Positions 1 to 8,675 of a stretch of DNA of 64,000 bases are shown here, in pieces. The first letter of the stretch is position 1; every line of letters begins with the position of its first letter. The stretch lies in contig NZ_AZEI01000076.1 in NCBI RefSeq assembly GCF_001436255.1, positions 469,507-533,506 of the forward strand, in the 5' to 3' direction. The position numbers were made by a program, and so were the translations under genes. Under the pieces are notes generated by a model. That model was not told the origin of the DNA, ran no database searches, and saw only the letters and a program-made list of their open reading frames with translations. The stretch comes from Lentilactobacillus rapi DSM 19907 = JCM 15042 (lineage in GTDB: Bacteria; Bacillota; Bacilli; Lactobacillales; Lactobacillaceae).

Positions 1-1357
1 TTTCCATTGCCCCTAAACTTGTTAATAACTGATTAAAAATCGTTGGATCTTGATAGAAATGAATGTGAAGATAACTGGCAAAAGTGTTGCGAACTTGATA
101 CCCGCCTGTCCACTGAGAAACGACCTGGCCATCAATCACTTTCTTCATTTGAAGGACCGGTTTGAGTTGATCACCAGGCGCAAACGTTGAATGATGGAAT
201 TCATGACCGCGGACTTGGCTGCCCTTTTTGGCGAGGATCGTATCCTGAATCGGTTCTGCGAAGCAATAGCCGAACCGCCGCAGTCGAGGAGTCATTTCAC
301 TCACCCCGTCGAACACGCCGACCATTTCATATGAATGATCGTGATCGACCAATCGCTTACCGAGATACATTAAGCCGCCACACTCCGCATATATCGGGCC
401 ACCTGTTTCGGAAAATTGTTTAATGGCTGCTTTCATTTGTGTGTTGGCAGCTAATTCTGAAGCAAATTCCTCCGGATACCCACCGCCAAGGTACAGTGCG
501 TCGACGTCGGGCAGTTGATGATCTTGTAACGGGCTGAAAAATTTCAATTCAACCCCAACCCGATTCAATAGGTTCAAATTGTCTTCATAGTAAAAACTAA
601 ACGCATCATCATAACCCACGCCAAGTCTTAAGTGAGCTGGATGAAAATCAGTTGGCGCCACAATTGGCTCATGATCTTCTTTCATCAACCCAACCAATCG
701 TGGTAAATCAACGTGATCGGCAATCAATTCGCCCAGCTTGGCAATCTTCTTATCAACCTGCGGTAATTCATTATCCGGAACCAATCCCAGTTGCCGAGAA
801 GGCAGCCTAATCTCATCACAGTGCGGCAAATATCCCAATACAGGAATGTTATCGTATTTTTCAACCGCCCCTTTGATGAGCTGAAAATGATGATCAGATT
901 TCAAATTATTAATGATGACGCCGGCAATGTTGACTTTTTCATCAAATACCTGAAAGCCCTTCACGATGGCTGCAACCGAGGTGGAGGCAGCGTGGCCGTC
1001 AACGACTAAAACAACTGGCAGATCAAGCATTTTTGCAATGCTGGCAGTGGAATGGCTGTCCTTATCAATCCCCAAGCCGTCATATAATCCCATCACGCCT
1101 TCAACCAAACCAATATCAATCTTTTCCGTGTCCCGGTTAAACAGGTAGTTCAACGTTTGGGCATCCGGTACCAAGAAATTATCAAGGTTCCTGGAATCCC
1201 GGCCAACGATTCTGGAATGAAACTTCGTATCGACGTAGTCCGGGCCAACCTTGTATGGCTGAATCTGATATTGTTTACTCAATGTAGCCAGCAATCCAAG
1301 CACAACACTGGTTTTACCAGATCCACTCGTCACGCCGGCGATCAATATCTTCTTCAC
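1..1357 (-). CDS. cbiA: Cobyrinate a,c-diamide synthase (3' end runs off window)
   Basis: This enzyme amidates cobyrinate at the a and c side chains using ATP and glutamine, in anaerobic cobalamin synthesis. The reading frame is open from a GTG at 1357 to the window edge, giving 452 residues. The start is supported by a GGAAGTGAGG ribosome site, and the protein opens with a P-loop-like GVTSGSGKT typical of the BioD-like ATPase half. The last visible codons read HFYQDPTIFNQLL, which resembles the usual C-terminus of CbiA, so only a few residues are probably missing. It lies 15 bp downstream of cobD on the same strand and is surely co-transcribed with it; the rest of the cob operon would lie left of the window. 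The C69-like alternatives do not fit the P-loop plus glutaminase length. Confidence 0.9.
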   Translation of the reverse strand, partial: MKKILIAGVTSGSGKTSVVLGLLATLSKQYQIQPYKVGPDYVDTKFHSRIVGRDSRNLDNFLVPDAQTLNYLFNRDTEKIDIGLVEGVMGLYDGLGIDKDSHSTASIAKMLDLPVVLVVDGHAASTSVAAIVKGFQVFDEKVNIAGVIINNLKSDHHFQLIKGAVEKYDNIPVLGYLPHCDEIRLPSRQLGLVPDNELPQVDKKIAKLGELIADHVDLPRLVGLMKEDHEPIVAPTDFHPAHLRLGVGYDDAFSFYYEDNLNLLNRVGVELKFFSPLQDHQLPDVDALYLGGGYPEEFASELAANTQMKAAIKQFSETGGPIYAECGGLMYLGKRLVDHDHSYEMVGVFDGVSEMTPRLRRFGYCFAEPIQDTILAKKGSQVRGHEFHHSTFAPGDQLKPVLQMKKVIDGQVVSQWTGGYQVRNTFASYLHIHFYQDPTIFNQLLTSLGAME

Positions 1358-1372
1358 ATTGCCTCACTTCCT

Positions 1373-2458
1373 TTAATTGAGCGCATTCACAACAACTGAT
1401 TTGAGCGCCATGAGTAATTGGGCGTTTTCGTGGTGGGACCGAACTGCTACTCGATAATAATCATCGCCGAGGCCGTAATAATCTGCACACGATCGGATCA
1501 TGATGCGCTGATGCCACAATTTTTCTCGAAGATCAGGCACTGCACTCTTAATCAGATAGTAGTTAGCAAATGAGTCGAAAACCTGGATATTTGGAAGGGC
1601 TTTAAGGCCAGCCAGTAAAAACGGTTTTTCGGACGTCAGCCATTCGTAGGTTTGTTCAATGTACTGACCATCCTGATACATATGCTGACCAAATTGATCT
1701 GCTAAGGTATTGACCGACCATGGTTCTGCTTGTTGATTCCAAGCATCCTGGAGTGCTTTGTTTTTGGTGACCGCAAACCCTAATCTCAACCCCGGAATTG
1801 CAAAGAACTTAGTTGCCGACCGTAAGATGATGACCGGGGATTGCTCGGTTAAATGACTCACGAAGCTCCATTTATCATGATCTACAAAATCCATGAATGC
1901 CTCGTCAATAATCAACCATTTGTGATTCTGGGAACAATAATCAACAATTTTTTGCATTTCCAGCGGCTTAATAATCGTCCCTGTTGGATTGTTGGGATTA
2001 CAAAGACAGATTAAATCAATATCCGGCTGCCCTTTTAAGTAATTGATCAGATCGTTAGAGTCCAGCTCAAATTGATCAGCAGGCTTCAGATAATAATGGG
2101 CGACAGCCATCCCCGACCTGGAAAATGATCGTTCATACTCACCAAATGTCGGTGCTAAGACCAGTGCTTTCTTGGCTTGAACAGCGTTGGCAGTATCAAA
2201 AATCATTTGAACGGCACCATTGCCTACCATGACATCCTGACTTGAAACGTTGAAGTGAGTGGCAATGGCCCCCTTCAAATCTGGATACTCAGGATTGGGA
2301 TAATAAATGACTTGGTCAAGTGACTGTTGGAGAACTCCTAACAAATACTTGGACAACCCCAGCGGATTAATGTTGGCACTAAAATCAATCATTTCGTCGG
2401 CTGATAGTCCTAATTGGCCGGCGATTTTTTCTCTGTTACCACCGTGAATAACTTTCAT
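1373..2458 (-). CDS. cobD: Threonine-phosphate decarboxylase CobD
   Basis: This PLP enzyme of the aminotransferase I fold makes (R)-1-amino-2-propanol phosphate, the linker of the cobalamin nucleotide loop. The 361 residues have the CobD-type opening HGGNREKIAGQLG followed by DFSANINPLGLS, the NPNNPTG segment near residue 160, and the PLP lysine in SATKFFAIPGLRLG near residue 215. Length fits the family. It is the first visible gene of the minus-strand cobalamin operon, with cbiA following after 15 bp. A histidinol-phosphate aminotransferase is the main alternative, but the N-terminal motif and the cbiA neighbour favour CobD. Confidence 0.93.
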   Translation of the reverse strand: MKVIHGGNREKIAGQLGLSADEMIDFSANINPLGLSKYLLGVLQQSLDQVIYYPNPEYPDLKGAIATHFNVSSQDVMVGNGAVQMIFDTANAVQAKKALVLAPTFGEYERSFSRSGMAVAHYYLKPADQFELDSNDLINYLKGQPDIDLICLCNPNNPTGTIIKPLEMQKIVDYCSQNHKWLIIDEAFMDFVDHDKWSFVSHLTEQSPVIILRSATKFFAIPGLRLGFAVTKNKALQDAWNQQAEPWSVNTLADQFGQHMYQDGQYIEQTYEWLTSEKPFLLAGLKALPNIQVFDSFANYYLIKSAVPDLREKLWHQRIMIRSCADYYGLGDDYYRVAVRSHHENAQLLMALKSVVVNALN

Positions 2459-2911
2459 AGTTCGACTCCAATTTTTTCTTTGTATTGAGACAGAAACTTC
2501 CCAAAATAATAAATTTGTGAAATCCTTTTCATGTGTTTCCAGTTCAAAACATACACTACCAAGCCCCTATCGCACAAGGCGTTTCAGCTAACCATCCTGC
2601 TTTGTGGAATAATTCCCATGATTCATCTAAAATGTGTTAAATATGGCAGCCAAACCTCTGTGACTCGAAACCAAGATGCGCAAAATAATGATAATCAAAT
2701 TCCCGGTGAAGCCATCTTTAAAGAATCTAAAGAAACCGATTACATTTTACAAGTCAATTAATTATCAATTTTCTGACTAGGGGATACTAAAAATCGTCTT
2801 TTTTATCCTATTCCGCAAAAAACATGACTTTTTTATTCAATCAATCTTTCTGCCAACCAGTTAGTCACATTTTTAAGGTATGATAGCGGTAACTTATAAA
2901 AGGACTGATTA
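2459..2911. other. Divergent intergenic region between cobD and the pduO-type gene
   Basis: This 453 bp gap must hold the promoters of both divergent cobalamin genes. A TATGAT at 2879-2884 could be the -10 of the rightward gene, but I see no good -35 at 17 bp. On the minus strand, reading toward cobD, there is a stretch around 2640-2670 that loosely recalls a B12 box, but the rest of a cobalamin riboswitch core is not recognisable, so I do not call one. A 76-codon open frame here looks like chance. Confidence 0.4.
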
Positions 2912-3490
2912 ATGATGAAAATTTACACCAGAGCTGGCGACAAGGGTAGGACACAGATTATTGGCCACCAGGTTGTTCAAAAGGATGATGCCCGGGTGGA
3001 AGCTTATGGGACCACGGACGAACTCAATTCATGGGTTGGCTATATCATTTCGACTTTAACCCCCCAGACATCATCATTGGCAAATGAATTGGAAGAAATC
3101 CAACAACTTTTATTCGATGTTGGCAACGATCTGGCCAATCCCGCTTCAGAATCACACCGAGAATATAAATTTGATCCGGAAACGGCCGCAGAGGCAACTA
3201 AATGGCTTGAAGAAAAAATTGACGCTTACACCAATACCGTTCCAAAAGTTAAAAAGTTCATCCTTCCGGGAGGCTCAAAAGTTGCAGCAGCTCTCCAAGT
3301 CGCCAGAACCGTCACCCGAAGATCAGAGCGGCGAATTGTCACACTCAAAAATCAAACGGCTATTAATAATGAAGTAATGGGATTCATCAATCGGCTGTCA
3401 GATTATTTCTTTGCTGCTGCCCGCTATGCTAATTATTTAGAAAAGCATGACGAAGTAACTTATCGAAACAGTAAGGAAATATTTCGTTAA
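2912..3490 (+). CDS. pduO: Cob(I)alamin adenosyltransferase, PduO type
   Basis: The enzyme transfers adenosyl from ATP to cob(I)alamin to make the coenzyme of diol and glycerol dehydratases. The 192 residues show the family N-terminus KIYTRAGDKGRT, which binds ATP phosphates, then DARVEAYGTTDELNSWVG, and near the C-terminus FILPGGSKVAAALQVARTVTRRSERR, the usual PduO/MMAB signature, followed by a final NRLSDYFFAAARYAN helix. The start is the first of two adjacent ATG codons after AAAGGACT. It is divergent from cobD-cbiA and is followed by a strong terminator, so it is monocistronic. It is cytosolic. Functionally it links the cobalamin operon to B12-dependent 1,2-propanediol or glycerol use. 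Confidence 0.93.
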   Translation: MMKIYTRAGDKGRTQIIGHQVVQKDDARVEAYGTTDELNSWVGYIISTLTPQTSSLANELEEIQQLLFDVGNDLANPASESHREYKFDPETAAEATKWLEEKIDAYTNTVPKVKKFILPGGSKVAAALQVARTVTRRSERRIVTLKNQTAINNEVMGFINRLSDYFFAAARYANYLEKHDEVTYRNSKEIFR

Positions 3491-3620
3491 ATAAATCGGG
3501 TAACCCAGTGCAGGTTAGAATATCAATTTCCATAACCAAGAATGTCGATCGTGATTTTGACGTTGAAAGAATCGGCGCTTTGATCAACGACTATTTTCGC
3601 GGTTTCCAATCTATCCTTCA

Positions 3621-3679
3621 AAAAGGCCATCTAGTTTCAGAAAAAGAATCATTTTCTGGACTAGGTGGCCTCTTTTTTT
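3621..3679 (+). terminator. Rho-independent terminator after pduO-type gene
   Basis: A long near-perfect hairpin has arms starting GGCCATCTAGT at 3625 and ending ACTAGGTGGCC at 3670, followed by CTTTTTTTT-like thymines. A 62-codon open frame spanning it is therefore not treated as a gene. Confidence 0.9.
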
Positions 3680-3940
3680 GTACTATGAAGTTGTGATAAC
3701 TGTTATTTTGAGTTGATTTTGATCAATTTTTAGTTTTCATTTTCAAATTTTCAATTAATTATTTGGGCGTCAATTCCCTCATTAACTGGGCTGTAATCCC
3801 TTTTTGAGCTCACATGAGCATGTTTGGCGACTGGTAATATTGAGCCATTAGCGGTAATATCTAATTAATATTTAATTAGATGAACTTTTTGCTCATAAAT
3901 TATCCGTTTATGTATAAATTCAGTTATTTCTAATTTTATT

Positions 3941-3969
3941 TTCATGTTCGACCCTTTTTACTGTATAAT
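3941..3969 (+). promoter_or_regulatory. Probable promoter of ppcA
   Basis: A perfect TATAAT at 3964-3969 is preceded after 17 bp by a weak -35 TTCATG at 3941-3946. It lies about 40 bp upstream of the PEP carboxylase start. The rest of the 3680-3940 gap is AT-rich with no other clear feature. Confidence 0.55.
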
Positions 3970-4009
3970 CATTCTAAATACATATCTATATATTAGGAGG
4001 CAATTCTTT

Positions 4010-5518
4010 ATGGACAGAAAAATTCCAAATATTATGGGAACCCAACATCCGGATAATGCGGGCGTTCCATTCTTCAAGGATCATCAAAACCCATTTGTTT
4101 CAGCGTTTCGTGAAATTGACGAAGCTTATCAAAACTTCTCGGTGCTAGATGCTGATGAGTACATGTGGGATTGGGAAGGAAAGCACGCCGATGCATCGGT
4201 GATTGACCGTTTGTACTCAGAACATTATGAGTACTTCAAGAAACACCCACTTGGCAAGGATAAATTCCTCACTTTCCGTTTTCCAAATATTTGGGAAGAA
4301 AAAGGCTACAGCTTGATGCAGGCCATGACCACAATTCTTTCGGCCGAAGACTTTGCGTTGGACTTAGGCTTTAAAGAACGGCCCTTATTTGAAGCAATCT
4401 TACCAATGACTCAATCTGCCGATCAATTGATTGATATGGAAGACAAGTTTGCCAGTCTCTCCCACTACAAGACCAAGGAATTCAACACTGGCCATAAAGA
4501 TTCCGATACCTTACAAATGATTCCGTTGTTTGAAGGATTCGAATCACAATTACATGCCCCAGAAATTTTGAAGAAATATCTGGAAATGTATCATCAACAC
4601 TTTGGCCGTGATCTCAAATATATGCGGGTCTTCTTGGCCGGTTCTGATTCTGCTCTTTCAAACGGTTTCTTGAACAGTATCATCGGTAACAAGTTGGCCT
4701 TGACTCGATTAGCTGAATTTGAAGAAGAAACCAAATTACCAATTTATCCAATCGCCGGAATGGGAAGCACCATCTTCCGTGGCGGATTGTCACCAATGAT
4801 GATCGACCGTTACTTGGAAGAATTCCCTGGCTTAAAGACGGCTACCATTCAATCCGCATTCCGTTACGATTATCCACTGGATGTTGTTGAACCAGCCATC
4901 ATGAAATTACGTGATGGCTTGCAACAAAGCAAGTTCCAGATTATCGACAAAGATGATCAGAAGATTCTTTTGGATATTGCCAAGAAAGCTGCCGGAGAAT
5001 ATCACGAAACTTTGGATCCATTGATCAATGACTTACAGCCAATCTTTGACTCCTTCCCAAAGCGGCGTGATCGTCACCAACACGTTGGGATCATCGGTTA
5101 CTCAAGAGATGTCGATGGTTACAAGATGCCTCGGGCAATCACCTTTACCGGTGCGCTTTACTCCGTCGGTGTTCCACCAGAATTTCTTGGAACTGGTCGC
5201 ATCTTGAATAAGTTGGATGACAACGAATTAGATACCCTGATGAAATATTATCCAAACATCAAGCATGACTATGCCCATGTTGCTAAATACTTCAGCAAGG
5301 ATGCTTTGGAAGCCTTACAAGCTAAGAATCCGGCATGGCACGCGGTTGACGAAGATATTGAGGCGGTTGAGAAACTCTTCGATATCAAAGCTGGTCCTCA
5401 AGATGAAGATCAACAAAAGCACGCCGATTTGGCTGCGGATCTGGTTAAGATTTCGGATAAAGAAACGAAGACAACCCTTATCAGTCGGCAAGCTGTTTTG
5501 CGTAAGTTCTTAGGTTAA
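4010..5518 (+). CDS. ppcA: Phosphoenolpyruvate carboxylase, archaeal type
   Basis: It carboxylates PEP to oxaloacetate, feeding aspartate and related pathways. The protein is about 502 residues, far shorter than the roughly 900-residue bacterial form, and matches the archaeal-type family: the N-terminal IPNIMGTQHPDNAGVPFF, the FRYDYPLDVVEPAI segment near residue 305, and RHQHVGIIGYSRDV followed by PRAITFTGALYSVGVPPEFLGTGR near residue 370-400. I chose the ATG at 4010 because a perfect AGGAGG sits at 3995-4000; an upstream in-frame ATG at 3944 lies inside the promoter. It is monocistronic between its promoter and a terminator. This type is known in Leuconostoc, Oenococcus and some lactobacilli. 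With aspartase elsewhere in the window it bears on C4 metabolism. Confidence 0.93.
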   Translation: MDRKIPNIMGTQHPDNAGVPFFKDHQNPFVSAFREIDEAYQNFSVLDADEYMWDWEGKHADASVIDRLYSEHYEYFKKHPLGKDKFLTFRFPNIWEEKGYSLMQAMTTILSAEDFALDLGFKERPLFEAILPMTQSADQLIDMEDKFASLSHYKTKEFNTGHKDSDTLQMIPLFEGFESQLHAPEILKKYLEMYHQHFGRDLKYMRVFLAGSDSALSNGFLNSIIGNKLALTRLAEFEEETKLPIYPIAGMGSTIFRGGLSPMMIDRYLEEFPGLKTATIQSAFRYDYPLDVVEPAIMKLRDGLQQSKFQIIDKDDQKILLDIAKKAAGEYHETLDPLINDLQPIFDSFPKRRDRHQHVGIIGYSRDVDGYKMPRAITFTGALYSVGVPPEFLGTGRILNKLDDNELDTLMKYYPNIKHDYAHVAKYFSKDALEALQAKNPAWHAVDEDIEAVEKLFDIKAGPQDEDQQKHADLAADLVKISDKETKTTLISRQAVLRKFLG

Positions 5519-5550
5519 TCATTTCAGAATTTTCAAATTTTTAAACATAA

Positions 5551-5585
5551 ACGACCTGTTAGAATTTCTAATGGGCCGTTTTTCT
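5551..5585 (+). terminator. Terminator after ppcA
   Basis: An imperfect hairpin, ACGACCTGTTAGAA pairing with TTCTAATGGGCCGT through one mismatch and G-T pairs, is followed by TTTTT. Confidence 0.75.
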
Positions 5586-5618
5586 ATCAAATGCACTATG
5601 AAAGGCGGCCTTCAAATC

Positions 5619-5807
5619 ATGGCAAAAACGAGCATCACTTACTATGTCCCCTTAGGCTATTCATCCCCAAGACTTCACGTTTTTGAAGAACTGATGGGGC
5701 AACATTTGGACGAAATCGACAAATCCATCAGGGCCATCCATCAAAAACAGCTTGCTCAAATTTTTGCCGGCTTTTCGGTGCAAATCCCCAATGATCCGGA
5801 TGCGTAA
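5619..5807 (+). CDS. Small hypothetical protein (62 aa)
   Basis: I do not recognise this protein. It starts at an ATG with AAAGGCGG about ten bases upstream and is soluble-looking, opening MAKTSITYYVPLGY and with a central charged amphipathic stretch (ELMGQHLDEIDKSIRAIHQKQ) that is probably helical. An upstream ATG at 5571 in the same frame lies in the ppcA terminator and is less likely. It has no clear promoter of its own and could be a chance frame; coding confidence is moderate because of the good ribosome site and gene-like composition. Confidence 0.5.
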   Translation: MAKTSITYYVPLGYSSPRLHVFEELMGQHLDEIDKSIRAIHQKQLAQIFAGFSVQIPNDPDA

Positions 5808-5899
5808 TCTTTTTCGCTTGCTGATAGTCGCATTTCAGACGTCCTCAACAACAAAGTTATATAATGAACATAGATCAAAAAGAAATGGAGATTTAAGTG

Positions 5900-6307
5900 A
5901 TGCAAAATCGGAATTTGTTATTATTGGCAACTGCTGCCATCACACTTGCTGGCTTTACCACCATCAGTACCCCAACCACGGCCAATGCAGCGACCATGAC
6001 TGGTACTCTCACCTATCATAAGGTTAAATTGATCGCTAAAATCGGCAGTCATTATCAACAATTCAAGCTCACCAACCACGTTGTCAACAGCAATTATCAG
6101 CACATCCAAACAACCTCGTGGAAAAAGAGCGGCCTTAAAAAAGGCACCAAAGTTGTCGTCGATATGTACGCTAATCAAGGGCTGCAATCCAATTGGTACC
6201 GAATTTCAAAATATGCTGCCAAGAAGAAATCTCAGACCAAACCAAAAGTCCAAAAATACTGGGTTTATGGCCAAGCATTAGTGTTGCCGAAGAGCTTCAC
6301 TTTCTAG
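5900..6307 (+). CDS. Small secreted protein, SLAP-like
   Basis: This 135-residue protein has a signal peptide (short polar start, hydrophobic LLLLATAAITLAGFTTI, then a likely cleavage after TANA). The mature part is basic, with repeated lysines and aromatic residues (KKGTKVVVDMYANQG, SNWYRIS, KYWVYGQAL), a pattern seen in surface-associated proteins of lactobacilli that bind wall polymers. No anchoring LPXTG motif is present. The start is the ATG at 5900 behind ATGGAG; a GTG immediately upstream is also in frame. Function is unknown. It is followed 34 bp later by the TMEM175-like gene. Confidence 0.7.
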   Translation: MQNRNLLLLATAAITLAGFTTISTPTTANAATMTGTLTYHKVKLIAKIGSHYQQFKLTNHVVNSNYQHIQTTSWKKSGLKKGTKVVVDMYANQGLQSNWYRISKYAAKKKSQTKPKVQKYWVYGQALVLPKSFTF

Positions 6308-6341
6308 CTAACCAATAAACGCCAATCGGGAAGCCTTTAAA

Positions 6342-7607
6342 ATGAAAAAACTCAAAGCTCGGCTAGATGCCTTTAGTGATGCCGTCATCGCCATTATTTT
6401 AACAATTATGGTATTGGATCTAACGCCAGTATTACGGGACAATCTCAATGATTACCTTTTGTTGAGCAAAGAAATTGGCGTCTACATTATTAGTTTCGCG
6501 TTTGTTGCCAACATGTGGTATCAGCATGCCACGCTATTTAATGAAATTGACGACATGAGCTATCGAATTATGTTGGTTGATTTTTTGTTTCTGATCCCAT
6601 TATCACTGACACCCCCGGCAACCAATATGATGGCTGAGAACACCACCAATATCACGGTGATGGCTTATGGCCTGCTTGTTGGAATTACCGGGGCTTGTTT
6701 CAGATTACTTGCAAGATCAATCATTCACTTTCAATATACCGACACGTCAAAAATGCGCCAGGTCTACCGGAAAATTTTTGGCCAACATAATCTGATTTAC
6801 GTCTTATTAAATGGCATTTTGATTATTCTGGCCTATTTCTTTCCCCAAATTGTTTTGTGGTTCTACTTACCCTACCCATTAATTTATATGCTGTTAAGTA
6901 GTCGTGATCGCCAGCAAATGTACGATGTCGCCCAACTGACGACCGATCAACGGCAACAATACTTGCGCTTGCCCCGAGACCGGATGAAACAATTCAGTCG
7001 TTTGGTGGACGCCAGCAAGCCCCAAACCAGTGTTGATCCTGCTGGAAATCAACCGAGTACCAATAAGCCACCACTGCCACAAACTGTTAAGCCAATCAGT
7101 TGGCACGATTGGTTGGATCAGCCAATTGGCTCTGGAAGTGGCGTTCAAGCAACTAACGCTCATTCACCCAATGCGGAGGCCATTAAAGAATTTCGCCGGG
7201 CCCAGTGGGATGAATTTCAGCGACAAACTAAAACTCAGCGGGCTGCTCGAGATCAAGCTGCGGAAGAATTGGAACGGCAACAAGCTGCTCAAAAGGCCGC
7301 TGCCAAACAAGCTGAACGAGAACGGGAACGCGAGCAGGACGCCAAAAAAGAAGCCGCTGAGCTGGCAGCTAAGCAACGCGAACAGGATCAAGAAGCTGAG
7401 GAAGATGCCGCTAAACTAGCCGCCAAGAATATTGAACGCCAGGCTCATGCTAAAAAAGAAGCTGCTAAGCAAGAAATTAAGATTCAAGAACGGCAACAAA
7501 AAGCCAAACGAAAGGCAGACCGGAAGGATGCTAAGGCGCTGGTCCGCCAAAAGAAGTTGGCCCAGAAAGCTAAACAATATGATTCTGATGATCACGAGCA
7601 TCAATAA
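6342..7607 (+). CDS. TMEM175-like (DUF1211) channel with long charged coiled-coil tail
   Basis: Residues 1 to about 190 form a DUF1211/TMEM175 membrane unit of six predicted helices. The signature RLDAFSDAVIAIILTIMVLDL in the first helix corresponds to the RxxxFSD motif lining the potassium pore in this family, whose bacterial members are K+ channels. Residues about 200-275 are a polar linker rich in P, S and N, and residues about 280-421 are an almost uninterrupted A/E/K/Q/R segment predicted to be a long helix or coiled coil. Typical bacterial members are about 200 residues, so the tail doubles the length. It probably lies in the cytoplasm and could drive assembly or bind nucleic acid or wall-synthesis partners; that is inference. 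Confidence 0.8.
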   Translation: MKKLKARLDAFSDAVIAIILTIMVLDLTPVLRDNLNDYLLLSKEIGVYIISFAFVANMWYQHATLFNEIDDMSYRIMLVDFLFLIPLSLTPPATNMMAENTTNITVMAYGLLVGITGACFRLLARSIIHFQYTDTSKMRQVYRKIFGQHNLIYVLLNGILIILAYFFPQIVLWFYLPYPLIYMLLSSRDRQQMYDVAQLTTDQRQQYLRLPRDRMKQFSRLVDASKPQTSVDPAGNQPSTNKPPLPQTVKPISWHDWLDQPIGSGSGVQATNAHSPNAEAIKEFRRAQWDEFQRQTKTQRAARDQAAEELERQQAAQKAAAKQAEREREREQDAKKEAAELAAKQREQDQEAEEDAAKLAAKNIERQAHAKKEAAKQEIKIQERQQKAKRKADRKDAKALVRQKKLAQKAKQYDSDDHEHQ

Positions 7608-7622
7608 TTATAAAAAAATAGC

Positions 7623-7668
7623 GGATTGAAACGCTGACCAGAACCCTCAACGCTTCAATCCTTTTTAT
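7623..7668. terminator. Bidirectional terminator between convergent genes
   Basis: GGATTGAAACG pairs with CGCTTCAATCC, followed by TTTTTATTT on the plus strand and preceded by an A-rich run that can serve the convergent permease gene on the minus strand. Confidence 0.8.
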
Positions 7669-7685
7669 TTGAGTTCAACGATCAG

Positions 7686-8465
7686 CTAAAAATAAGCGGT
7701 CACAAACAAGTATCCCGCTAATCCAAACGCCGCCAATGCAATCAGTGCCCGGAGTAGGTGAATATTCGCGTGGCGCACAATAATCGGGCCGGTGTAGCCG
7801 CCAATCAACAGGCCAAACCCCATTGGAATCACATACAACCAGTATATGTGGGACTTAAAAATGAAGATAATGGTTGCAACCAAGTTCCCAATAAAGGCGA
7901 TGGCATTCTTCGTCGCATTAATGACCGTGAATTTTTCATCCATGATAATCGATAGGATTGCCAGAAAGATGACACCACCCGCGGCCCCAAAGTAACCGGT
8001 GTAGGCACCAACCACAACGATCCCGGTTAAGCTGATGAGTGCAACCCAAAAGTGTTTCTCAGGTGATGCGTGCGCTTCTCTCATCTTCCGAGTTGAGGTA
8101 TCTTTCTTGCGGCCCGACATCAGGAGCAAAATTCCTGCAAATAAAATAAAAAATGGCACAACCTTCTCAAACGATGATGCCGGTGCAATCAGCAGCAAGT
8201 AACTCCCGACGATGCTACCGATCAGTGACAAGCCAACGTAAATTCCCAGTCGCTTCCAATTTCCCCTGAGTTCCTTCATTGACGAAGCCATTGACCCAAT
8301 GCCAGAAAAGACCAAGGCGGTGGTATTAGTCACGTTGGCGATGACTGGAGGCAACCCAACCAGCAGCAGGGCTGGATAAGATGCCAGCGAGGCCAATCCA
8401 GCGACTGATGCCAAGAGACCAGCGACGAATCCCGCGATTATTAAAAAAATAAACGTCCAAACCAT
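7686..8465 (-). CDS. TSUP family (TauE/SafE) membrane permease
   Basis: This 259-residue protein is almost entirely hydrophobic with about eight membrane segments in two halves, as in the TSUP family that exports sulfite, sulfoacetate or similar organic anions. The first half contains GFVAGLLASVAGLASLASYPALLLVGLPP and the second GYFGAAGGVIFLAIL, the repeated glycine-rich motif of the family. Substrate cannot be told from sequence. It is monocistronic and convergent with the TMEM175-like gene. A second, distant TSUP protein is encoded at 14937-15656. Confidence 0.85.
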   Translation of the reverse strand: MVWTFIFLIIAGFVAGLLASVAGLASLASYPALLLVGLPPVIANVTNTTALVFSGIGSMASSMKELRGNWKRLGIYVGLSLIGSIVGSYLLLIAPASSFEKVVPFFILFAGILLLMSGRKKDTSTRKMREAHASPEKHFWVALISLTGIVVVGAYTGYFGAAGGVIFLAILSIIMDEKFTVINATKNAIAFIGNLVATIIFIFKSHIYWLYVIPMGFGLLIGGYTGPIIVRHANIHLLRALIALAAFGLAGYLFVTAYF

Positions 8466-8675
8466 GAGTAGGCACCTTCTCCATTAACCAATTTTGAACA
8501 ATCTATTATTAATATACTACTTTTTCCCTTCGAAAGGATTTTTTCGCTTCAGCCTGCCTGTAAATGGGCCAGAAACTGCAGTATAATTTGAGACATAACA
8601 ATTATTTATCTATAACTTAAAGCGATATCTGATTCAATTGTCGGATAATCGCTTTTATTGAGAGAGGAAATGAAC

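Noticed and set aside
2531..2911. Cobalamin riboswitch upstream of cobD
   Set aside because: Only a loose B12-box-like stretch is visible on the minus strand; the rest of the conserved core and a controlled terminator cannot be found by eye. A covariance-model search would decide.
3508..3696. 62-codon open frame after the pduO-type gene
   Set aside because: It runs through the strong terminator hairpin and has no ribosome site.
7164..7604. Antisense open frames with hydrophobic products
   Set aside because: They mirror the charged, alanine-lysine-glutamate-rich tail of the TMEM175-like gene; such composition gives long antisense frames by chance.
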